The translations under genes and the position numbers were made by a program. From IMG/VR virus record IMGVR_UViG_3300044294_000054, positions 1 through 37,349 of that record: a stretch of DNA of 37,349 bases; one strand, 5' to 3'. Below the pieces are notes generated by a model, which worked only from the letters and a program-made list of their open reading frames with translations, ran no database searches and was not told the DNA's origin. The stretch comes from a virus. Below are positions 6,606 through 12,360 of this stretch, piece after piece (the first letter of the stretch is position 1; every line of letters begins with the position of its first letter).

Positions 6606-7208
6606 ATGGCACCTAAAAATTTCTTTGCTGTTAAAAGATCACGTGAGCTTGAAACTGCTTGGAACTATCTGACTAGTGGTCAGGCACAGAAAGACAGTGG
6701 CGGCGTACTTCCCAAATTTAATTCCGAGCAAGCAGCCGGCCTAATTGGCTCTTGGATCGGTGAGACTGGCAAACCAGACCTTAAAGGCTTAGACGTCGTT
6801 GAGCAGGGAGCTGGCGAAGGTAGGGGAATGTCTCAGTACACAGACAAACGCCGCAAAGCTTACGACAGAGCACGTGCTGCTGCATTAAAGGCTGGCGAAG
6901 ATCCCAACTCAATTCAATGGCAGCTTAAGTACTTCGTACAGGAGTACGTGGGCAAGCACGACCTCAAGCCTGGGGAGAGCCTTAGCGGTTGGACACGAAT
7001 CTTTGAGAGAGCCCCTGCCAAAGGTTCTCCTGAATTCTTTGCTGATTATTACACAGGTTCTTTAGCTGAAAAGAGGGGGTATTTTCGACCTTCTGAGCCT
7101 CACCTTGAACGGCGTCAGAACGCTGCTCGGCAGGTATTTCAACTTTACAACAATCCCCCAACTCCGTCGCCTGAGCCTGAAAAAAAAACCTCTTCCAGAT
7201 TCCGTTGA
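6606..7208 (+). CDS. Phage tail-lysozyme-like muralytic protein
   Basis: A 200-residue protein starting MAPKNFFAVKRSRELETAWN. The frame is open further upstream but the added part would cross the terminator and the previous gene, so the ATG at 6606 is preferred. The central segment (AAGLIGSWIGETGKPDLKGL, then GMSQYTDKRRKAY and a QLKYFVQEY end) follows the phage tail lysozyme fold: a GxxxxES/TG helix with the catalytic Glu, a short G-x-x-QY/W loop, and an Arg-rich helix. The same domain type appears near the right edge of the window in the internal virion protein. The C-terminus is Pro-rich and basic (PPTPSPEPEKKTSSRFR). It may be a second lysis enzyme or a virion-associated hydrolase. Confidence 0.6.
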   Translation: MAPKNFFAVKRSRELETAWNYLTSGQAQKDSGGVLPKFNSEQAAGLIGSWIGETGKPDLKGLDVVEQGAGEGRGMSQYTDKRRKAYDRARAAALKAGEDPNSIQWQLKYFVQEYVGKHDLKPGESLSGWTRIFERAPAKGSPEFFADYYTGSLAEKRGYFRPSEPHLERRQNAARQVFQLYNNPPTPSPEPEKKTSSRFR

Positions 7209-7321
7209 TGACTCCCGGTAGAGAATCTGGAATAATTGAACAACCGGGTAGCTTAGACATTCGTCCATCTCCCATCTGGGAGCGGATCCTGCCCACTGGC
7301 GCAAAGGTTCCGTTTAGATGA
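7208..7321 (+). CDS. 37-residue ORF between the lysozyme-like gene and TerL
   Basis: A short ORF starting MTPGRESGIIEQPGSLDIRP and ending KVPFR. Its ATG overlaps the stop of the upstream gene (TGATG) and its stop overlaps the ATG of the large terminase (ATGA), so it is coupled at both ends and fills the gap exactly. That makes it likely to be translated even though it is very short. No family is recognised. Small ORFs at this position occur in T7-like phages (T7 18.5/18.7 region). Confidence 0.55.
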   Translation: MTPGRESGIIEQPGSLDIRPSPIWERILPTGAKVPFR

Positions 7322-9051
7322 ATGTTCAAGACCTAGACCGCCGGATAAGGGAAGACTTTCAGTTCTTCCTCACTCTGGTGTGGAGGGAGCTAGGTCTCCC
7401 CAAACCAACCCGTGCTCAGCTCTGCATTGCTGAGTATCTACAGCACGGACCCAAGCGTCTCCAGATCTCAGCCTTCCGAGGTGTCGGTAAGAGCTGGATC
7501 ACTGCTGCCTTTGTCCTATGGACTCTCTACAACGACCAGGATCGGAAGGTGATGGTGATCTCGGCCTCGAAGGAACGAGCCGACAACTTCTCGATCTTCT
7601 GTCAGAAGCTTATTCTCGATATTTCCTGGCTATCGCATCTAGGGCCAAAATCCGACGATCAGAGGTGGTCGCGGATCTCCTTCGACGTAGGGCCAGCAAA
7701 GCCTCACCAGGCACCCTCTGTGAAAAGTGTGGGTATCACCGGTCAGATGACTGGAGCCCGTGCCCATTTGATGATTTTTGATGACGTAGAGGTTCCCCTT
7801 AACTCAGCCACTGACATGCAGCGTGAAAAGCTCCTACAGCTGGTAACAGAAGCGGAGTCGATTCTCCATCCTGATGAGTCTAGTCGCATCATGTTCCTGG
7901 GCACTCCACAGTCAACCTTTACCGTCTACAGAAAGCTCGCTGAGAGGTCCTACAAGCCCTTTGTTTGGCCTGCTAGGTATCCCAGGGACGCTAGCCGCTA
8001 CGAAGGCCTTCTAGCGCCTCAACTGATCGAAGATATCGAACAGGGAGCACAACCCTGGGTGCCAACAGATAGCCGCTTCACTGACCATGACCTCATGGAA
8101 CGTGAAGCCGCTATGGGACGTTCCAACTTCATGCTTCAGTTCATGCTGGATACCAGCTTATCTGATGCTGAGAAGTTTCCCCTTAAGTTTGCTGATCTGA
8201 TCGTTACTCCTCTCGGTCCTGAATGTGCTGAACGTTATGCTTGGTCCTCTGATCCTCGCTACTGCCTTAAGGAACTGTCTGCTGTCGGCCTTCCTGGTGA
8301 TAGGTTCTATGGCCCCATGTTTATTGACGAGGGAATCGTTCCTTACGATGAGACGATTGTATCGGTTGACCCGTCAGGACGAGGGACTGATGAAACTGTG
8401 GCCTGTGTCCTTAGCCAAGCTAATGGCTACGTCTTCTTTCGTGCCATCAAAGCCTATAAAGACGGATACTCCGACGAAACTCTCTCCGATATTGTTCGCC
8501 TTGCTAAACGCTTTGGTGCTAGCAAACTTCTAGTTGAATCTAACTTCGGTGATGGCTTGGTTGGTGAACTCCTCAAACGACACGCCATTCAAGCTCAAGC
8601 TTCACTTGATATTGAAGAAGTACGAGCCACTGTCCGTAAGGAAGAGCGTATCATCGATACCCTGGAACCTGTCATGAACCAGCACAAGCTGATCGTTGAT
8701 CCCAAGGTGTTCGAGTACGACTACACCTCCAACCATGACGCTCCCCCTGAGAAGCGCCTTGAGTACATGTTGATGTACCAGATGTCCCGCATGTGTCGGG
8801 AGAGAGGAGCTATCAAACACGATGACCGGATTGACGCCCTAGCTCAAGGGGTTAAGTATTTCATTGATGCACTCGCTCAGAGCGCCTTCCAAGCCCAAGC
8901 CTTCCGTAAACACGAGGAGTGGACAGCTATGCAGGATGCCTTCCTAGAGGCCCCTCAGCTGGCCACAGATTGCCTTGTATTGGGCCTTAGTTTCAAACAA
9001 GCAATACGTGCAAATAAACCAGTCTACGACTGGGTTTCTCCCACTAGATGA
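7318..9051 (+). CDS. Terminase large subunit (gp19-like)
   Basis: A 577-residue packaging motor. The Walker A motif is SAFRGVGKSW (R54 to S59) and Walker B is LMIFDDVE (151-158), for ATP-driven translocation of DNA into the prohead. The RNase H-like nuclease half contains ETIVSVDPSGRGTDETVAC, a segment with LLVESNFGDG, and the terminal Asp cluster KHDDRIDALAQGVKYF; these cut concatemers at genome ends. Length matches T7 gp19 (586). It works with the small subunit at 5492 and the portal at 26507. In T7-like genomes this gene lies close to the right end, so the true genome end should be a short way downstream. Confidence 0.95.
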   Translation: MNVQDLDRRIREDFQFFLTLVWRELGLPKPTRAQLCIAEYLQHGPKRLQISAFRGVGKSWITAAFVLWTLYNDQDRKVMVISASKERADNFSIFCQKLILDISWLSHLGPKSDDQRWSRISFDVGPAKPHQAPSVKSVGITGQMTGARAHLMIFDDVEVPLNSATDMQREKLLQLVTEAESILHPDESSRIMFLGTPQSTFTVYRKLAERSYKPFVWPARYPRDASRYEGLLAPQLIEDIEQGAQPWVPTDSRFTDHDLMEREAAMGRSNFMLQFMLDTSLSDAEKFPLKFADLIVTPLGPECAERYAWSSDPRYCLKELSAVGLPGDRFYGPMFIDEGIVPYDETIVSVDPSGRGTDETVACVLSQANGYVFFRAIKAYKDGYSDETLSDIVRLAKRFGASKLLVESNFGDGLVGELLKRHAIQAQASLDIEEVRATVRKEERIIDTLEPVMNQHKLIVDPKVFEYDYTSNHDAPPEKRLEYMLMYQMSRMCRERGAIKHDDRIDALAQGVKYFIDALAQSAFQAQAFRKHEEWTAMQDAFLEAPQLATDCLVLGLSFKQAIRANKPVYDWVSPTR

Positions 9052-9060
9052 CAGAAGGTG

Positions 9061-9098
9061 TCCACTTACGCTGAGGAAGTGGTGCTCCTCAGTGTGGA
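9061..9098 (+). other. Interrupted hairpin after TerL
   Basis: Arms ctgagga (9071-9077) and tcctcag (9086-9092) form a 7-bp stem with an 8-base loop, extended by tccac (9061-9065) with gtgga (9094-9098). The 5' arm lies within a 25-base block that recurs with one mismatch inside the RNA polymerase gene. There is no T-run. It could be an RNA processing or packaging signal. Confidence 0.5.
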
Positions 9099-9109
9099 TA
9101 TTGCGGTGT

Positions 9110-9137
9110 AAGGGCCCTGAAAGACGGGGCCCTTTCC
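9110..9137 (+). terminator. Putative terminator downstream of TerL
   Basis: An 8-bp perfect stem, aagggccc (9110-9117) with gggccctt (9127-9134), and a 9-base loop. The T-tract after it is short (ttcc). The place, after the late operon's last packaging gene, suits a late terminator. Confidence 0.6.
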
Positions 9138-9141
9138 TCAT

Positions 9142-9167
9142 GGGAGAGGGGGGTAGGGGGGAGAGGG
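9142..9167 (+). other. G-quadruplex motif with mirror symmetry
   Basis: Four G-runs of 3, 6, 6 and 3 bases are separated by AGA, TA and AGA. This fits the G3+N1-7 quadruplex rule. The tract is also a mirror repeat around its central TA. It is almost pure purine on the + strand and lies in non-coding DNA between the TerL terminator and thyX. Confidence 0.85.
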
Positions 9168-9252
9168 CACAAACAGTAGATACCAAGAAGTACAAAGAGG
9201 TGGATGATGATGATACTCATAAAACATCCACTAAAGTACACATTAAAGTCTT

Positions 9253-9294
9253 TATAGCACTATACAGATCTTTATAGCACTATATAGCACTATA
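9253..9294 (+). promoter_or_regulatory. Three TATAGCACTATA repeats upstream of thyX
   Basis: The 12-mer TATAGCACTATA occurs at 9253-9264, 9273-9284 and 9283-9294. Each has inverted 5-base arms around CA. Each contains CACTATA, which is also the core of the T7 promoter, and is followed by C/TAG. The run ends 14 bases before the thyX ATG in an AT-rich spacer. It may be a promoter for the phage polymerase, a regulator-binding array, or a terminal-repeat element. Confidence 0.5.
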
Positions 9295-9308
9295 CAGTAC
9301 AACATAGT

Positions 9309-9935
9309 ATGTCTAATGTTTCTCTAGTATCAGTCACTCCTAAAGCAGAAGAGCTTATTGCTTACTGTGCCAGGGTCTCTAACCCTCAAAATCAGGATAA
9401 TCCTGATAATGAGAGACTGATCAAATACCTCATTACCCATAAGCACTGGTCTCCCTTTGAGATGGCTCATGTGGTGATGGAAATCAGTACCACCCGCTCT
9501 ATTGCTGCTCAAATACTCCGCCATCGAAGCTTCTCCTTCCAAGAGTTCTCTCAGCGGTATGCCGAGGTAACCCTTAGACCACAGATCCCCACCTTCCGTA
9601 GGCAAGACACCAAGAACCGCCAGAACAGTATCGATGACCTGTCCCTAGACACTCTCGATCACTGTCAAGCGATTGCTGCTGATGTCATTGTCACCTCTTT
9701 TAAGGCCTATCAGAACCTCTTGGATCTAGGTGTGGCTAAGGAGTGTGCTCGTGAATTGCTCCCTCTCTGTACGCCTACTCGGCTGTATATGGCTGGGAGT
9801 GTACGGTCCTGGCTCCACTACATTGACCTGAGGACCGGTAACGGCACCCAGCTCGAACATAAGGAGATCGCCCTTAAATGTAAGACGAGGCTCTATGAGG
9901 CCCTTCCGTGCCTCTGTAAGGCCATGTGGGGGTGA
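9309..9935 (+). CDS. thyX: Flavin-dependent thymidylate synthase
   Basis: A 208-residue protein with the exact ThyX signature RHRxxSxxxxSxRY (R71 to Y84: RHRSFSFQEFSQRY). ThyX methylates dUMP to dTMP using methylenetetrahydrofolate, FAD and NADPH. Further conserved parts are HWSPFEMAHVVMEIS and the C-terminal LHYIDLRTGNGTQLEHKEIA. Marine cyanophages including P60 carry thyX to feed their DNA synthesis alongside ribonucleotide reductase. Here it is far from the other nucleotide genes (23519-26002), near the presumed genome end and behind its own spacer with promoter-like repeats. No canonical ribosome-binding site is obvious. Confidence 0.95.
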   Translation: MSNVSLVSVTPKAEELIAYCARVSNPQNQDNPDNERLIKYLITHKHWSPFEMAHVVMEISTTRSIAAQILRHRSFSFQEFSQRYAEVTLRPQIPTFRRQDTKNRQNSIDDLSLDTLDHCQAIAADVIVTSFKAYQNLLDLGVAKECARELLPLCTPTRLYMAGSVRSWLHYIDLRTGNGTQLEHKEIALKCKTRLYEALPCLCKAMWG

Positions 9936-9936
9936 T

Positions 9937-10203
9937 ATGGATAGATTAGTCCTAAATGAGTTCAAAGCGGTTTACAGAGCCTTACAGCCGTCTCTGGTGA
10001 AGCCTCTGGACTTTCTGGTCTATGGGTTGCTCGTCTGGCTTCAAGAGAAGGTCATCGATTATAAAGTTAAGACCTCTGTTGATAAGGCCATCAAGGAGTT
10101 TGAGGAGCAGGAGCTCCCCCCTCCAGGTCCTGTCGGTGTCTACTCCGAAACTGGTAGTGGGTTCTTCGATGAGATGAGAATCACCACCAAGTACCCGGAG
10201 TAA
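9937..10203 (+). CDS. Small protein, unknown, downstream of thyX
   Basis: An 88-residue protein starting MDRLVLNEFKAVYRALQPSL. The ATG one base after the thyX stop is chosen over an in-frame ATG 42 bases upstream inside thyX. A moderately hydrophobic stretch (LDFLVYGLLVWLQEKV) is too charged at its end to be a sure membrane span. The rest is a charged helix and an acidic C-terminus. It appears co-transcribed with thyX. No function is recognised. Confidence 0.6.
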   Translation: MDRLVLNEFKAVYRALQPSLVKPLDFLVYGLLVWLQEKVIDYKVKTSVDKAIKEFEEQELPPPGPVGVYSETGSGFFDEMRITTKYPE

Positions 10204-10469
10204 TAGGTCACAAATTTTCGAAGGGATTGCGCCATTTGCGTCGGCCCAGGTCCCCCCCATAGCCCCCCCACCCTTTCGAGAATTTGGCCCACCCCATGCC
10301 ATGAAATGTGCCACCACACTTGTAATTTCAGTTGTGGCCTGGCTTCTCACTAGATCAAGTAACTAGTGCGGGCCTAGGGGGTCGTTTAACAATTTACGGA
10401 TGTCATAAGTGCCGGCGCTCAAAACCCAGTGCTGGCCTACATTCTTCGAATCATCTGTACATATTCATT
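10204..10469. other. Non-coding spacer, possible genome-end region
   Basis: A 266-base stretch without a convincing gene. It holds a C-rich tract bracketed by an inverted repeat (separate entry) and no recognisable promoter. It lies between the last genes of the late side (TerL, thyX, one small gene) and the first small early gene. In T7-like phages this is where terminal repeats join in a circular assembly. Confidence 0.5.
10212..10285. other. C-tract (G4 on the - strand) inside an imperfect inverted repeat
   Basis: C-runs of 3, 7, 7 and 3 bases (10245-10273) are separated by AGGT, ATAG and A, so the complementary strand fits the G-quadruplex rule. The tract is flanked by aaattttcgaaggg (10212-10225) and ccctttcgagaattt (10271-10285), which are inverted repeats with two differences. 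It mirrors the G-rich tract at 9142-9167, which is on the other strand. Confidence 0.7.
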
Positions 10470-10706
10470 ATGAGACAATCACAAAAGCAACGCATCCAGC
10501 ATCAAATGATACAAACAACGCTGGCTGAAACTTGGAAGCGCATACAATACCTAGCCGACCAAATACCAGACCAGATTAACTTAGCGGAAGACGCAGATGC
10601 AAGGTACAAAGTGTTAAACCTATGGGCTATTGAAGAAGAATGGATAGTTGATCCTGAGCTACGTGCTGAGATTTCGATGATACAACCGACAGATGAAGAG
10701 AGTTAG
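10470..10706 (+). CDS. Small early-region protein, unknown
   Basis: A 78-residue protein starting MRQSQKQRIQHQMIQTTLAE, with a basic N-terminal helix and an acidic remainder (LAEDADARYKVLNLWAIEEE). The frame continues upstream to an ATG at 10332 but the added sequence is low quality, so the ATG at 10470 is chosen. It is the first gene after the presumed genome end, where T7-like phages keep small host-takeover genes. No family recognised. Confidence 0.55.
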   Translation: MRQSQKQRIQHQMIQTTLAETWKRIQYLADQIPDQINLAEDADARYKVLNLWAIEEEWIVDPELRAEISMIQPTDEES

Positions 10707-10967
10707 TTATTGATTTTCGATCTGCCCGTAATCCGGCGCAGATGGTTAACAGCTCTTTAAGTGTGTTCTAGGTTACATACACATAGAAGCATGGGATGCA
10801 ACTATCACGTTCAAGTTCAGGTTGAGGCCCAACGGCCGGGCAGATCCCGTTGAGCTGTCGAGAACATTAAATCAATCTAAAGATTACATAAGTCTATTGC
10901 ACTAGTGCAAGTGAGGGCATACCTTGTACTCATGCAAGCGCACTGCTTGCTCCACTAAGAGGACACC
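10707..10967 (+). promoter_or_regulatory. Early-region spacer with weak host-type promoter and hairpins
   Basis: A 261-base stretch with no ORF of note. It contains TTAACA, 17 bases, TAGGTT (10746 onward), a weak match to a sigma-70 promoter. A stem atctgc/gcagat pairs 10720-10725 with 10738-10743. Near the downstream gene are a 14-bp palindrome and a hairpin (gcaagc 10934-10939 with gcttgc 10945-10950). Host-polymerase early promoters are expected in this region, but none here is strong. Confidence 0.35.
10897..10910. promoter_or_regulatory. Perfect 14-bp palindrome, operator candidate
   Basis: TTGCACTAGTGCAA is its own reverse complement. Its left half can serve as a -35 box (TTGCAC), with TACCTT 17 bases later as a weak -10, so a dimeric protein bound here would cover the promoter. 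It lies 57 bases before the gene at 10968. The wHTH protein encoded at 15066 is one possible binder; this is speculation. Confidence 0.45.
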
Positions 10968-11336
10968 ATGCCCACCACCACACAAGAAAAGATCACAACC
11001 AACCCAGCTACAGGCCGCAGGCTGCTATTGGGCCCAATGATCTTGACTCGCTACCTCGGCCCTACTACCCACAAAGGTGACCGGATTAAAGCAATGCATC
11101 GGCGGGATTCTGAAACAACTTGGCAGACCACCATTGGCTGGGACTACAGTCTTGAGGCGAGGGACAATCATCGAGCAGCGGCTGAGCATTTGATGAGCCA
11201 ATGGGGCTACGACGACGACCTAGTGATTATCGGCAATGGCTGGGATCACGATGCCTACTACTGGCTGGCGATAGGTCGCTGGCAATTGGAAGCGAAGAGA
11301 TTAGATTATCTGCACTCCGAATTTTTCTATACATGA
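10968..11336 (+). CDS. Early-region protein, unknown
   Basis: A 122-residue protein starting MPTTTQEKITTNPATGRRLL, preceded by a good ribosome-binding site (aagAGGacacc). Notable segments are ILTRYLGPTTHKGDRIKAMH and IIGNGWDHDAYYWLAIGRW. No membrane segment or catalytic motif is evident. It is the best-expressed-looking gene of the early block, with an operator-like palindrome upstream. I do not recognise a function. Confidence 0.65.
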   Translation: MPTTTQEKITTNPATGRRLLLGPMILTRYLGPTTHKGDRIKAMHRRDSETTWQTTIGWDYSLEARDNHRAAAEHLMSQWGYDDDLVIIGNGWDHDAYYWLAIGRWQLEAKRLDYLHSEFFYT

Positions 11337-11368
11337 TCAATCCCACTAGGCTCTAGGAGTAAATGCAA

Positions 11369-11515
11369 ATGGAAGAAATCATAAGTGGGTTAGTGGCTGT
11401 GGGACTGACCTGTAGCCTCGTGATCCTTGGCCTGGGTGAACTGGCGGATAATCCGTACACATACTCAGGCACCCCAACACCAATTCAAATAAACGCTGCT
11501 AAGCATCAACGCTGA
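11369..11515 (+). CDS. Small single-span membrane protein
   Basis: A 48-residue protein (MEEIISGLVAVGLTCSLVIL, then GLGEL) with one clear membrane helix and a short polar tail. AGGAG lies 9 bases before this ATG; another in-frame ATG two codons upstream (11363) has only a 3-base spacing. The gene ends just before a strong terminator, so it closes the first early transcription unit. Unknown function; small membrane proteins in this region often target host envelope processes. Confidence 0.55.
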   Translation: MEEIISGLVAVGLTCSLVILGLGELADNPYTYSGTPTPIQINAAKHQR

Positions 11516-11525
11516 TCAGCTCTGT

Positions 11526-11571
11526 AAGGCCTAGGTACTTAGACATCAAGTCAAGTTCTTAGGCCTTTTTT
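11526..11571 (+). terminator. Rho-independent terminator
   Basis: The arms aaggccta (11526-11533) and taggcctt (11560-11567) form an 8-bp stem whose loop can pair further, followed by a T-tract (tttttt then ctttg). It ends the 10968-11515 unit. A TTGACT hexamer directly after it (11574) may start the next unit, though no -10 box is clear. Confidence 0.85.
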
Positions 11572-11644
11572 CTTTGACTTTGTTCTGTTTCACATTGCTT
11601 GCCATTGCTATCCGTAGCCCACCTAACAAGCCGCAATCACCATC

Positions 11645-11851
11645 ATGCTCGCACTACTAACAACTGTGACGTTCAACACAACGGCACCAACGGCTACACC
11701 ACCAGCACGAGAGTCCATTCCAGTTATTTGCTTGGCTTTAGCTCCCAGGCTGATTGACTCAGTATCTGAGGGGTTAATTACCCGCAAACAGGCTGGGGGC
11801 ATCTTCATGGAGTGCCTAAAGGAATACAAGGGGAAGGGGGCCCAATACTAA
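11645..11851 (+). CDS. Small early-region protein, unknown
   Basis: A 68-residue protein starting MLALLTTVTFNTTAPTATPP, with a Thr/Pro-rich first half and a helix SVSEGLITRKQAGGIFMECL in the second half. The opposite strand is open over nearly the same stretch, so the call rests on strand, spacing and the plausible C-terminal helix. No family recognised. It follows a terminator, so it needs its own promoter. Confidence 0.5.
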   Translation: MLALLTTVTFNTTAPTATPPARESIPVICLALAPRLIDSVSEGLITRKQAGGIFMECLKEYKGKGAQY

Positions 11852-11885
11852 ACTTCATATAACTTATTAATCGGAGCCATAACAT

Positions 11886-12086
11886 ATGTTAAACTCCGAA
11901 GCGGAAGCGGGCTGGTTCTGGCCCTCGTGGTGGCAGGAGGACTTGGCAGACCCTTCGACCATCGAAATAGCTAGAGAACTAGCTGAATTAGACGCTGAAT
12001 CTCCCGAACACTGGGAAGCCCTTTTTTATGGGTTACTGGATTTCGACGATGAAAGTCTAGTTGAGGCTTACTTAAATCGCCTATGA
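11886..12086 (+). CDS. Small acidic Trp-rich protein, unknown
   Basis: A 66-residue, strongly acidic protein (AGWFWPSWWQEDLADPSTIE) with four Trp in its first 16 residues. Acidic small early proteins in T7-like phages often mimic DNA or bind host polymerase or nucleases (T7 Ocr, gp5.5 and gp2 are examples), but nothing beyond charge supports this. The stop overlaps the next ATG (ATGA). Confidence 0.6.
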   Translation: MLNSEAEAGWFWPSWWQEDLADPSTIEIARELAELDAESPEHWEALFYGLLDFDDESLVEAYLNRL

Positions 12087-12337
12087 AACTAGTAACCATG
12101 AAAAATCCAGTCTTCAGCTCAGGTCACCCTTGCTTTTCACGTATAAGGGAGCCCGATTTGCTGCACCCGTATACCGTTTGTTACTTAGACGGGGAGTTCA
12201 ATCCATACCACTACTGCTGCTACGCCCATAGCGAAGAGAAGGCTAGGGCTTCTGCGATTGAGATGGTGCAGCACATTCAAGACAACCCCGATTCAATTAA
12301 GTGGATCGTGAAAGAGGACGCTGATTTTGACTGGTAA
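12083..12337 (+). CDS. Small protein before RNA polymerase, unknown
   Basis: An 84-residue protein with aromatic and Cys/His-rich centre (GEFNPYHYCCYAHSEEKARA) and acidic C-terminus (KWIVKEDADFDW). The central Cys/His do not form a clear zinc-finger spacing. The segment HSEEKARASAIEMVQHI is helix-like. It is translationally coupled to the previous gene and ends 23 bases before the RNA polymerase. Unknown function. Confidence 0.6.
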   Translation: MKLVTMKNPVFSSGHPCFSRIREPDLLHPYTVCYLDGEFNPYHYCCYAHSEEKARASAIEMVQHIQDNPDSIKWIVKEDADFDW

Positions 12338-12360
12338 CAAAACCCACTAAATGTAACGCT

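Noticed and set aside
8975-9277. 100-codon + strand ORF over the TerL end and spacer
   Set aside because: It overlaps TerL in another frame and reads through a terminator and a G-tract; composition is not protein-like.
11574-11644. Sigma-70 promoter starting with TTGACT after the terminator
   Set aside because: No acceptable -10 hexamer lies 16-18 bases downstream, so it is mentioned only as a possibility in the terminator entry.
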